A stretch of DNA of 64,000 bases from Tolypocladium sp. Sup5 PDA-1 (taxonomy: Eukaryota; Ascomycota; Sordariomycetes; Hypocreales; Ophiocordycipitaceae): NCBI GenBank assembly GCA_000750105.3, contig JPHH03000052.1:124001-188000 (forward strand). The letters are read 5' to 3'. Shown here piece by piece: positions 24,953-35,757 of the stretch. Numbering within the stretch: position 1 is the stretch's first letter; every line of letters starts with the position of its first letter. The notes beneath the pieces are model-generated. The model worked only from the letters and a program-made list of their open reading frames with translations. It was not told the origin of the DNA and ran no database searches. Both the position numbers and the translations under genes were made by a program.

Positions 24953-26527
24953 TCAAACGCTACGCTCCTCAATTTCTTCAGGTGGGAACTGCTTCTGTGA
25001 TAGGATGGCAGTACTGCTCTGAGGTCGTCTGCTGTGTTCCGTAGCCGACCTGTCCCGCGAATTGTGCGTACCAAAGACACGAGGGAACAGTTGGACCAGC
25101 ATCAGTCTTACACATGGCAGGCAGGTGCAAATCATGCCGACATTCACCTCGACCGTAGACCAGAGCGCCACTGTCCACTGGTCCCAAGTCGGATTCGTTG
25201 ATTTGGCGAAGTGGATAAGTGATTGTAGCCGTAGGATAGAGACAACAGTGACACTATTTACAATTGGCGTTAGTGGAGTCTAGAAATGACAACCAATCGT
25301 GTTGTGGATAAAAGTAATGGCTTTCGTAGTCGGGTGGCATCAAGACACTCGACTCGTCAGCCATTGAGAAGGGCAGTCTGAAGTGGACTCACAAAGTTCC
25401 GGTCATAAACATGACAGTGACCCCAATCTTCTTCTTCCAGTGAAGCTCTAGCTTCCTCACTTGACTCAAAGGGATGGCGATCATCAAAAAGTCGATCAAG
25501 ACACTGACAGCCGCATTGCCCCAACCGAAAGCGTTGATGTCTATACAGCGGCCAGGCGAGGCATCGTTGACATACTGAGTCCAATAGTAGTTGACTGGAG
25601 CGCATTGAAAGATTGCGATAAAAATAAAGATAATTCCGCAAATGACGTTCAACATAACTGTTGCCCAGAGAGCGCGGCGAATGCCTTGCCCAGGGAAGAT
25701 GCGGAGGTAGAAAAACGATAGGCTTAGCTTGATGAGTGCCATCTCGGTCACGTAGAGAATCTCCAGGATATAAAAGTACTTTCCAAAGTCGAGGATTTCA
25801 GCTGGTATTAAGGTCCAGACGTCCTTGCCAAGGCCATGGGCAGTCATCCCTTGAGCATTGATAATAGTGCAAGGCACGCCAACAACAAGTGTCGCGAGGA
25901 TGACCCAATCGTCGGAGCTCAGTCGTCGGCAGTAGCTGAAGAATTGCTTGAAGATGAGACGAGTGGCGATGAGGACTGCCGTGATAACACCGAGTGATAT
26001 GTTCATCGCATCATACTCCCCAGAGCGGTCCCTTATTGGCGCGTGGCAAGCAGTTTGGCTGATGTTCTTTGTCACTGCCGATTGTGTCAGTTTTATCGGG
26101 TAACATGAAGACGACTGCCAAATTTGATTATGGGGATGCACATACACAGAGCATCTGTAAGGCTGCAGGATGCCATAATGCATGCTGTCCCTTCATTTAG
26201 GATCGTGCCGTCGGTGCATATGCAGGTTGCATTCGAAATCGAGCATCCGGACTTGGAGAAAGCCGAGACCAGGCAGGGAACCTACAATGTGCCAGCACTC
26301 GGTCAGATTGTGCAACTCATATCGCAGCAAGATATTCGACGCCAGGGCTAGCAGTCACGAGGCAGCGAGCGCTGCTACAACGGAGTATGGGAACTAACCG
26401 CGCATTCTGGGACGGTTGCCAGTGCCGCTGCTGGCGACTCAGGAGCTTCGGATGCTCTAACGATCTCGGCGCCGTTGGCAGGAACCAGCACGGCGCCAAA
26501 AGCGAGGATGGCCAGCGTGAGACGCAT
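24953..26527 (-). CDS. CFEM-domain PTH11-like GPCR
   Basis: Receptor-like protein of 415 residues with an extracellular CFEM domain and a seven-helix fungal rhodopsin-like domain. Exons on the minus strand: 26527-26399, 26281-26146, 26074-25393 and 25253-24953. A signal peptide (MRLTLAILAFGAVLVPANG) precedes the CFEM domain, whose eight cysteines are recovered only after splicing: PECAVPCLV, GCSISNATCICTDG, TACIMASC and QTACHAP. Helices follow, including NISLGVITAVLIATRLIF, WVILATLVVGVPCTIINA and MLNVICGIIFIFIAIF, and then the polar tail. The founding family member, Magnaporthe PTH11, acts in surface sensing; that role is only inferred here. The third intron (139 bp) is long for this window, so its acceptor is the least certain junction. 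The gene is convergent with the sugar transporter, 129 bp apart. Confidence 0.9.
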
Positions 26528-28269
26528 TGTTCGGCCGATATTCTGTCCTTGACCGGAGCCGAAAACGGACCAAGTGCAGTCGGTGGCCGTCGTCGAGCAG
26601 GGCTGCCTCTTCGAGCACAGGCCAAACGTGCTGGTCGCCGTTGAAGCACTCCGTGGGTATAACCCTGGACGACTCGAGGACAGTTCAATGACCACATAGA
26701 ACGATGGCTCCTCCACCATCTGCCATGGGCGGCAGACGGAGATATAACATCGGGAATGCCAGCATCTCACGCGTCGACCGAGTTCCTCGGCGATCGGGCG
26801 GCTCCTGTCGTCTCCATGCACAGACCTTGCACAGACTTTGGGAACCAGGCCGGTCGATGTTCCGAGACACACAAAAAGGCATAGCTGCTACTAACAGCTT
26901 CTGCAGCCAAACAGCATGAAGCTGGTGTCCAAGTGCGTGTTCGACCACTTGCCATGTGTTTGTCCGGGACTCCGTGGGCGGGGCGGCTAGGTTTGGATGA
27001 AGTGTGGATGTGTTCTCCCCGCCAAACCGAGCGTGTCAGCGTACTCGTAATATGAAGATCCACGCCAGGATCCCCCACCAAAGACTTCCAAAATTGCGAC
27101 GTGCAGAGCACGATCTTGGGGATGGGTTCCCCATCAGTGTCACCTGGCCTGACAGCCATGGATTTGTGCAACCGACTTGCCAGGGTCTTCAGAGTATTTG
27201 ATAATTGCCAATGTCTCCCGTCCGTCAGGCATAGTCACGCTCGTAATCGCACCTAATGATGGCACGTCCTTCGGATAAGCGTGACGCCAATATCGGGTAC
27301 CTGATCAAGGTTCTACAGAGAGCTTCGATCTAGCCACTTGACTCCAGCGGCATGTTTTGCGAGTACCTACGAGTTATCTTGATGGTATGTTCAAAGTAAA
27401 CAGACCAAGGGAAGCAACAGAATGTCGAGGAGGCTTCGACATCGGCCTGAGCTAACAACTGAGACCACCCAGTGTAGTGCAAGTCTGCAAATTGCTGCGA
27501 ATGGCGATCGGACGCACAGACAGCGACGCCGCCGACCAAGGCAATCCTCATGGTTGAACAGGCGGGTTGACCGATTGACCGATGGCTTGGACTGGGCTCA
27601 AATTCCCCGCTGTCAATGTGACATGCCGCTACATTCATGTTGATGGACGCTCGTACGAAGTACGAAGTACTACATATTTACTGTACTAGTACTCCGTACT
27701 CCGTAGTGGATTCCACTGCACGGGCCGCGCCACGTCCCAAGAGATGTACGGAGTCCCGACGCAGTGGACAAACCCCTGGCGATCGACGGTATTACGCCCA
27801 AGCCTCAATTCCCGTTGGAATTTGTAGTCTTTCGATTCTCGAAAGTCATGAGTCGACGTGTCCATGTCACTCAACAATCCGGCGCAACAAAGCTTGACGT
27901 GAGCGTGACATGTAATTGAATGCTAGCCAACCTCAAGAAGTACCTAAAGCTCCGGTTGCCTCCCTCTCTCAGTCTGAATGACAACAATTGGCAATCAGCA
28001 CACCTAAACTCCCCAAAACAGCATTCGAGGGCTCGCAAAACGGATCCGTCATCGTCTATCCATACGGAGTATTTCTATGCTGTCTCCGACATGGAAGTCC
28101 TGAAGGGCGTGTGCGACTCCGAAAGCGGGGTGCGACAACCGTCTCAAGAACCAGGCTCTCCACGGACCTCCAATCGACACTTCCTTTACCTAATACTAGT
28201 GTCTGCATTTGCTAGCTGGGAATCTCTTGCACAGATACGCCGTATACACAAACGACTAGCGCACATCAA
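26528..28269. other. Intergenic stretch with a cluster of TACGAAGTA/TACTCCGTA motifs
   Basis: About 1.7 kb with no supported gene; open frames at 26685-27201 carry no motif. The 5' part should hold the promoter of the CFEM receptor-like gene. A dense patch of the dispersed motif lies at about 27651-27710, with two TACGAAGTA copies followed about 35 bp later by their complementary-type partners (ACTCCGTACTCCGTAG). Another copy, ATACGGAGTAT, is near 28062-28072. Confidence 0.5.
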
Positions 28270-28930
28270 TATGAAGGCGGGAACCCTCTGTGTCTCTCGT
28301 TCTTGAGCCTCGGTCATTCCTGCCCCACGTCGTTTGAACATCTCCGCCTGACTGCGCTGGTCTCAACCAGTGACGAAAAGGCCAGCTTCGAATGCTGGGA
28401 GATGGAAGCCCCCTTCGCAAAGTATCCCACCACCGAGTAGGCTATTAAGAGTTTAGCACAGGTCGCAAACATCTCATATGTGATCCTGCCCCCAAAGTCT
28501 AGTGAAGGGGTGCATGAACCGTCACATCCAAAGTAAGGTTCCCTTTCCCAAGACGAGCTTCTTGCCCACGGGCGTGGAATTTGATGGCTTAAAACGCACT
28601 GACAGGTTCTTTGCTCTGCTATCTGGCCAGGCGCCCATCACCTTGCCCCAGGGAGACGAAGAGTTGTGGATCACAGGAGATGTCGACAGGCTCATCATCG
28701 CCAATGACATGACGGGGGAAGGGCACATTACCGAATACCCGTCAAACAACCTGTCTGCTGCATTACAAATCCCATTCAACGATGGCAAGATCCCAGAACA
28801 TCGTGTCGTTAATGACGGACCCTGCGGCCAAGGGCAACAGTCCGCCTCACCGGATAACGAACGAACTGCTCCTCCTGGTTGGATTGATGAGAAAGAAAAC
28901 CGCTTTACAGATAAGGTCTTGCAACATTAG
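28270..28930 (+). pseudogene. Broken small cupin-domain gene
   Basis: Two segments match a small fungal secreted cupin type. The first reads LRLTALVSTSDEKASFECW, EAPFAKYPTTE, then after a stop AIKSLAQVANISYVILPPKS and EGVHEPSHPK. An intron at 28533-28605 (GTAAGG donor, CACTGACAG acceptor) joins it to FFALLSGQAPITLPQGDEE, DRLIIANDMTGEGHITEYP and PEHRVVNDGPC, up to a TAA at 28928-28930. The lesion is an in-frame TAG at 28438-28440, in a place where relatives read through. No ATG is found in frame upstream, so the 5' end is also missing or altered. Apart from these two defects the reading is clean, which suggests recent loss. A sequencing error at 28438 cannot be excluded. Confidence 0.6.
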
Positions 28931-29404
28931 CCGACAAAGAAAACCCGAGCTAGGTCAATGGCGCAGCCTTCAATTGTGCGCCGAAGATCTCGACGGAATC
29001 GACGCTCGAGCTAGACCGACCGACCCGTTGGCTCGCATTGTTGTTCGGTTGGAGCCTTGCAATAGGCAATGCTTGAGCTTTTCAAGGTGTTTCTAAGGTT
29101 GGCCAACATCGTGCCCGCTGCGGTTCCTTGTCGTCGTCGCGCTTACGCTTTCCATCCAAATTGACCAGTGACCGGACTTCGCCAAGTGCGCTGCTCCTCT
29201 GGGCTTGGGTGCCAGTCAGTTGCCTCGTCGAGATTCTACCGATTATGCTTGCGGCAGCAACAATGCCTCGCAAAAGGTGAAAAGTCTATATGATTAGTGT
29301 TGAAGTCCTTGCCTAGATGGGCATTTGCTATGAAGTCAAGGCGGGAAGTCTTGAGACGGGTGGTACGGGAGCTATTGAGAAGTCATTATGCTTGGCATAT
29401 TTCG
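28931..29404. other. Intergenic stretch, no gene seen
   Basis: Between the cupin relic and the GNAT gene. A minus-strand frame at 29082-29273 (63 codons, with a KRKRDDDKE run) is open but shows no known domain and no flanking exons; it is not called. Confidence 0.4.
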
Positions 29405-29968
29405 TCATCGTAGACATTTGGTAAAGTACATTGTGCCGTCTAAAGGGCTAAAGTTATATGGCGCCGTTCTCTCAAACCCCTCCGATACGTACAAGTCTAT
29501 GGCAGCTTGCATTTTGGCCATTGTGTCGAGAAGCACCTCGTGGTACCCGGCCTTTTCCGCTCTCGATACGGCTTCTCCGACCAGGGCTCTTGAGACCCGG
29601 CGTCCGCGCGCCTCGGGATAGACGAAGAGGCGTTTAACTTCACAGTATCGGGCGTCCTTCCGGCGATGCAAAATAAAGCCGGGCGCGAGCTCGAGCGGTC
29701 TCATTGCAACGCATCCAAGAATGCTGTCGGTTGAGGTGTCGACGGCAAGCAGCAGAGCGCCCGATGGGGCCGCATACTTTCCAGGCAGTCCATCAAGCTC
29801 GGCGGCGTAGTTTTGGAAGCTGATGTCCTCGTTCAGCCATGCCGTATATGCATTGAAGCACGCTCTAATGGCAGCGAGGTCGGTTGCGCCAATTGCCTGT
29901 CGGATGATAAAGGTAATCGGTGGGCTGTTGGAATTTTGGGCCTGGGACACTGTCGCCATCGTTTGCAT
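29405..29968 (-). CDS. GNAT family N-acetyltransferase
   Basis: Intronless acetyltransferase of about 187 residues; GNAT enzymes transfer acetyl from acetyl-CoA to an amine. The core is clear: IIRQAIGATDLAAIRACFNAY at the start, GCVAMRPLE in strand beta-4, then CEVKRLFVYPEARGRRVSRAL, which is motif A with the pyrophosphate-binding turn, and LLDTMAKMQAAIDLYVSEGF, the motif B region. The frame stays open far upstream (to 30487), but that extension is Arg/Ser-rich without motifs. A start at 29968 (MQTMATV) or 29959 (MATV, better context ACGATGG) gives the usual family length. The substrate is unknown. The gene is divergent from the Ist2-like gene. Confidence 0.85.
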   Translation of the reverse strand: MQTMATVSQAQNSNSPPITFIIRQAIGATDLAAIRACFNAYTAWLNEDISFQNYAAELDGLPGKYAAPSGALLLAVDTSTDSILGCVAMRPLELAPGFILHRRKDARYCEVKRLFVYPEARGRRVSRALVGEAVSRAEKAGYHEVLLDTMAKMQAAIDLYVSEGFERTAPYNFSPLDGTMYFTKCLR

Positions 29969-30589
29969 CGTAACCGGGCTTGGGCTCCTTAGTTCAGAGT
30001 GGTCATCGAAAGAAGAACACTGAGCCGTTAAAAGAGGAAACGATACAGTACGATTCCCATTTTGTAGTACTACTGATGTCCGGCGCAGGGCGCAATTGTA
30101 ATACCTACCTTCTTCTCTTTTGCCACAGGAAGTACCGATAATCGGCATCACCAACCGACGACTGTTAGTCATTGAACAGGAACCCTGGAGTGATTCGCTC
30201 TTCATCGTGGCGCAGTGCAGATTGTGGAGGCGCTGACGTGCATGTCTTGAACGCGCTGTACTTGTGTTATTAGCTAATCTCTGACTTGACCGAGAACACG
30301 AATCTGCGACGTCTTGCGCGTACTTCACACAACCTTGTTTTATGGGCAGCCTCCGACGACGTTGAATTTTCACCCTTCCCTCTCGATACTTTGTTACCTC
30401 CGTTGGCCAGTGTTGAGCACAGAAAGGTCTCTCAAGTCTAGCGCGAACCGCTAGCACCGAGCAGCGTGCAACTACGAGTGCGAGCATTAAATTGATCCCT
30501 ACTACAGTCTACAGCCCTACCAGCTCCGCCAGCTACTCCCGGCCCCCCAAGCCCGTGTCGATCGATGGCTCGTTGTCTCGGCGGCCAAG
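29969..30589. promoter_or_regulatory. Divergent promoter region between the GNAT and Ist2-like genes
   Basis: 621 bp between two divergent start codons. The left two thirds are covered by an open but motif-free extension of the GNAT frame. No TATA box or specific site stands out. Confidence 0.4.
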
Positions 30590-33011
30590 ATGCACCTTTC
30601 ACCACCGAAAGTTGTTTCGGGCAAAGGGCAAACAAAGAAATCGCCGCAGGAGACGGATCAGTCCGTCAACGACAAGTACGTTGTGCTTTACGACTTCAGC
30701 GGCATTGGTGCGAAAGCTTTCCTCCGCATCCACGTCTCATCAGCGCATCTCCCCTCTGACGCTCGTGTAGAATATGAAGTAGCCACAAAAGAGTTCAACT
30801 CGTTGCTCGACAACCTCGAAGCCGCCGGCCTACACACAGAAGTACGCCCGGGATTCGACCAGACGATTCTAGTCTTTGTCCAGGCGTCACAGCAATTGCT
30901 GGGAAATACAGTCTACAAGTCCAGGTGCTTCACACCATGAGCTACCCTCGGCGTCCTGCTGAACCATGACGCCGGCTAACTGGTCGTGCAGAGTAAGAGA
31001 CTGGCTCTACAGCATCACGCAAGCGCATCCAGGAGGCGACAAAGACACGGTGGTGCCAGGATGGTACGAATCCGAGGACATTCTGGCTGTGCATCATCTC
31101 GTACTGTGGCCAAAGGAGCTGGGCGGTGCTGGAATCACTCCAGAAGTTGGACAGTGGAAGAATGTCAAGAGTATCTTCCCTCTTCACAACGAGAGCGTCA
31201 ACCAGTCCCTCTTGCGACACCTCAGCCGCCGCTTTATCCTCACCGTCGAAGACTTTGATCACATCCGAGATTTGTTGGGCTCCAAGGTCAGTGGCTTCTG
31301 CTTAACGTGCTTCACTTGGCGCCAGGCTCAAGGGGGACCTGACACATTTGAGCAGGTCGCATTTTATTTTGCCTTTATCCAAACATATCTGGTGTTTTTG
31401 ACATTCCCCTCTATTACTGGTGTCATCGCATGGCTCTTCCTCCCGAAATACTCTCTGGCCTACGCCATCCTAACCAGCGTCTGGTGCACAGTCTTTCTAG
31501 AGTATTGGAAACTGCGGGAGGTGGACCTGAGTATCCGCTGGAACGTCCGAGGCGTCAACAAGACCAAGGTGAACCGGCCCGAGTTTAGGTACGAACGAGT
31601 CATCGTGGATGAGACTGGCCGCACGATGCACTACTTCCCCAAATCGAAACAAATCGCTCGCCAGCTCCTCCAGATCCCCTTCATCATAGTCGCCGCGGCA
31701 GCTCTGGGGGCCATTATTTGCTGCGTCTTCGCCGTCGAGGTTCTCATTTCGGAAGCGTACGAGGGCCCGTATCAGTTCTACCTGGTAGGTCACGCCACGG
31801 TCGTGTCAGACATGAAGCAATGCTCACTCACGTCCATCTTTCAGGAATACTTGCCAACAATATTACTGGCTGTCGCCATACCATACATCAGCTCGTCACT
31901 CGAAGGCGTCGCGACACTTCTCACAGAATACGAGAACCATCGTACTGCCGACCAGCATGAGATGTCGTTGACTCAAAAGATCTTTATCCTGAGCATCATC
32001 ACGAACTACTTGCCAATTCTGCTGACTGCGTTTGTCTACGTACCGTTTGGCGATGTGGTGGTACCGTCGCTCAAACGGGTATTGCAGCGCCTGATTCCTA
32101 GTCTCGAGCCAAGGTTTTCTGCCCGGGCGTTTCGACCAGACACGGACAGGCTGCGGAATGAAGTCATCGCGCTGACGGTAACCGGCCAAATCTCGAGCTT
32201 TTTTGAGGAAAACATTCTGCCGCTACTGCGGCACAAGTTCCAGGGCTGGTACAGGGAGTACCGGAGGACTCACTCAAAGGACGCGATGCTCCTTTCCATG
32301 GTGACTGACGAACCGGACGAGGCCACGTTCTTGAAAACGTGCAGGAACCAGGCTACTTTACTACAATACAATGTTCAAGAGGACATTGCGGAGTTGGTTC
32401 TTCAGTTCGGGTACCTCGCGCTTTTCAGTCCGGTTTGGCCACTGATATCGCTGGGGTTTCTCATCAACAACTGGATCGAGCTGCGGTCGGATTTCGCGAA
32501 GATTTGTATCGAGTACAAGCGTCCAGTTCCCAGCCGTGCAGAAGGAATAGGACCCTGGGTCCTGTCGTTGGACATTCTCACGTGGCTTGGAAGCATCAGC
32601 ACCGCCGCAATCGTCCACCTTTTCCACTCTGACTCGGTCGACAGCGGCAGGTGGGTCACGTTGCCCATCACAATCTTCGTTAGCGAGCACATCCTCCTGG
32701 GCCTTCGCGCTTTCACTAGGTGTGTCTTTGAGCGGTTTGGCTCTGCACAGATTCGCAAGGAACGCAACGAGCGGTATGCCAGGCGATTCTCGTACCTCGA
32801 GCAGATCGAGGCCAACAAGCGAGCCGGAGTCAATCTGAGTCCAGCTGAAAGAGAGCGGAGGAAGTCTGTCTTGGCAGCAAGCACAGATAGCTTCTGGACG
32901 AAGCAAGTTGACGATGGCATGAGCGCTGCCGCAGGAATGAGGCTCATAGGCCTTGCTAGAGAATGGGAGGAGAAGAATGGCTGCGGGCCGGAAAAGAAAA
33001 AGGCCCAGTAG
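30590..33011 (+). CDS. IST2: Anoctamin (TMEM16) family protein, Ist2-like
   Basis: Membrane protein of 741 residues related to yeast Ist2. Members tether cortical ER to the plasma membrane or act as lipid scramblases or ion channels. Exons: 30590-30924, 30992-31286, 31356-31784 and 31845-33011. A cytosolic N-terminal domain (about 1-130, with KYVVLYDFSG) precedes the anoctamin region. That region contains VAFYFAFIQTYLVFLTFPS, FLEYWKLREVDLSIRWNVRG (the EYWKR-like motif), TEYENHRT, LTQKIFILSIITNYLPILL and LVLQFGYLALFSPVWPLISL. The tail after the last helix is short (about 90 residues) and ends in KKKAQ. Yeast Ist2 has a much longer tail ending in a basic lipid-binding motif; here only a short basic end is seen. 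The 69-bp intron at 31287-31355 is in frame and stop-free, so retention would insert 23 residues. The gene is convergent with the next gene. Confidence 0.9.
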
Positions 33012-33282
33012 GTAAAAGTGGCGTGGCATATTGACTTGAGCAGCCTGCAGTGAAGGCTCAATGAGTCTAGTCAGCACGGCCGCGGCATGTCCGATATGGG
33101 AAGCAACGCGCGCAACAGTTTTCGGCAAATCAGATTCTCAAGTTTTGATCAAAACAAATACACAAGAGAAACGCAACGCGAGATGCACTGTCCTCATCGC
33201 TGCCATCATGGTCAGACTTCTCGAATGCTTCGTCCAAGTGAGCGTACTTGCCGATTGTGTCACCACCTGACACAACATGGAT

Positions 33283-34481
33283 TCACCAGCTTCCATCGGC
33301 CAAAAACGCCTGAAGCTTGCTGTCAAGCCACTTCAGGTCCTGCACGCTTATACCGGGACCCCCCGCCCTGCGAAGCTTCGCCTTTAGTCGAGCCATCTCT
33401 TCGAGGACGTGCGGCTGGAGATGTCATCACTCACCAATGGCCCCAGATTGAAGGAAAAGGAATGCATTTGCCGACGCCGTTGGACATGCATTTGACCTCG
33501 TATTCGGAATCTTCAGGTGGAAAGTACAAGTCCGTCTTGCCTGGGAGGACAAGAGTCTTGGCTTTGATGCTTCTCATGGCCAACTCAAAATCCCCCTTAT
33601 ACGGCTCCTGGTCGGAGCAGTCGCCAGCCTGCCACGTGTGTAGCATCGTGAGCATGTTTTCAGGATCTACCAAGTGACAGATGCAGTTGTCAGCCCCATC
33701 GAGTGCATTAGTAGTCGGCCACGACAGACAAACCTTTGGAAAGGGCCCAGGTTTCCCAGAAATTCGTCATAAAGTCCTCAAGACTCTTGTATCCCAGGGC
33801 CTTCTCGTAAAGCTTTTCACGATAGAATGCTTGGCTGAATCCCCAGCCCGCATACACGCGACCGAGAGCCTTGAGTCCGCTCGCTCTCTCCTCCTTGGTC
33901 CAAGTTCGATAGTGTTGCGGGGACGTGGTCTCTCCGGCACAGCTCCCTGCTGACGATGTACCCTTTGCAGCTAGCAAAGCACTCTTGACGCCCTCTAGAA
34001 ATACCTGGTTGTGCAAGGACGTCTTTGCGCTGCCGCAGAATGGCACGCCGAGGTCGCTGAAGTCTGGGAACTGGGTCAACCACTGATATGTCTCGGCGGC
34101 GCCCATGCTCCATCCCAAAATACAGCGAGCATGGGTGACGCCCAAGCCCTTTGTCACTAGTTGATGCTGTGCGGTGATGTTGTCACGGATAGTGACGTTG
34201 GGAAATGAGCGGCTCGGGTCTCTGGGCGTGTTGGACGGGCTGCTAGACTGGCCATTACCAAGGAGTGCCGGGACGATGATGAAGAAGCGCTGCGGGTTAA
34301 GCGCCTTGTCGTCGCCAATGAGCCACTCGTTGTCAGAAATGAGCCCACTGAACCATGTTGGATAGATTATCGCAGGATTCGAAGCGTCGCCGTACGTCTT
34401 GTAAGCGATAAAGGCCTTTTCTATCTTGTCGCCAGACTGGAGAATGAAGTCGCCGAGCTCGTAGGTCTCGTAGTCTGCCAT
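33283..34481 (-). CDS. Homoserine O-acetyltransferase-like alpha/beta hydrolase
   Basis: Alpha/beta-hydrolase fold protein of 354 residues resembling the MetX/Met2 family. Exons on the minus strand: 34481-33734, 33666-33435 and 33367-33283. The nucleophile elbow is GWSMGAAET with Ser at residue 125. The acid is probably Asp in LPGKTDLYFPPED, and the His is in IWGHWAGGPG, which is recovered only by the last splice. The N-terminal part (AFIAYKTYGDA, then NEWLIG and FFIIVPALLGNGQSSSPSN) follows the family pattern. Fungal genomes carry several such paralogues annotated as homoserine acetyltransferase-like, often not in methionine synthesis, so the reaction is uncertain. No signal peptide is seen. 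It ends 271 bp from the Ist2-like gene (convergent). Confidence 0.88.
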
Positions 34482-35757
34482 TGCGTATTCGGGGCCGGGG
34501 AGCGGTGCTAGTATAGCAGCAGGTAGGAAGGAATGTCTGCGTGGCTTGCTGCTTCACGAATAGAGATTGTGATGGTTGATGCCGAGGAGAGACGCCAAGT
34601 GAGGGGGAACGCGGCGTTGACGAGACGTGACCGATCCCGAGAACATCCCGAGCACCACGTCACGGGGTCCAACGCCCGATAAAGAGGGGAGCTTGGCTTA
34701 AATTCCAAATCGTGTATTACGTGCAAGAGCAGTAACGCGACGACTCCTTTTACGGGCAATTAAAGGGATGCGATGGTACCGTCCTTGACTCCTTTGTGCA
34801 CGTACAGCAAAGCTGGGCCACGATCTGAGCGCTACCCTACATCATCAGACATCGTCGACGTTTGCTCCAATTGCTGGAGTGTATCGGGTATGCTGTCGTT
34901 TTACGAACGCCTTTATTAGCAGAAATCATGAGCAGTTGAACTCATAAATCCGCAGGCTATAAAAGCACGGTGAGCGTGTGAATCTGCCGACTTCTCTGTC
35001 AGCTGAGGCTTTGGTGGAAGGACGAACGAAGCCTGTGGCCGTCCAGTCTGTTTGACAACAGCGTCCAACCATGTGATACATGCAACCAGTCGACAGCGGT
35101 GAATGAATGAAGATATAATTGCGTCAAGATTTAAAGCAAGAGAGAAAGGTAGGACATTCTATGCTAAATGAGTGAACCACGCGTGTTAGTCCGTAACCCG
35201 GATCAGCACTTCCAACAGGGCCGCATAACTCAGGCTCATCAACCTGAGGTGCCTTGAAGCCTCCCCAGCCTCCGCTGCGGGGAAGTTCCAGCGACAGAGC
35301 GGGGCAAGCGGGGGACGTGGAGACGTCCACTTTCCCACCAAGGACTGCAGGCTACTGGTGGGGGTCACATGGGCCACGTTACATTGAAGCGTTGTGGAGG
35401 TGAGATTGGCATTTGTGAAGCTACGACACATTGTTTGTCGTCCCTAAGAAACACTCTGCGCACGATGGCGACTGACAAGAAGTGGTCCGCCGTCAAGTGC
35501 TTCACTGACACAGCGAATCTCGGAGTAGAGTTGGTGACCCCCACCCCCACCTACCCCGTAAAGGCCGTTGTTCGAACAGCGCGCAATTGTGGTGACAGCT
35601 GGAGCACGTTTATATGGCGAGGGCGCAGTATTTGAGGGCGAGTGACAGAGGACACCCGTACAGCCCTTGGCAGCACATTGTAGTCCTGCCTCAAGGAACC
35701 TACCTCCATCAAGACGCCAAGCACGTCTCTACAGAGACGGCTTCTCTTTAGAACATC
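34482..35757. other. Intergenic region between divergent hydrolase and glycosidase genes
   Basis: About 1.3 kb containing the promoters of both neighbours. Short frames on both strands lack motifs. GC-rich blocks lie near 35250-35330. No repeat or regulatory site is recognised with confidence. Confidence 0.45.

Noticed and set aside
29969..30487. Long N-terminal extension of the GNAT frame
   Set aside because: Arg/Ser-rich, without motifs, and would double the usual family length; start codons at 29968 or 29959 fit better.
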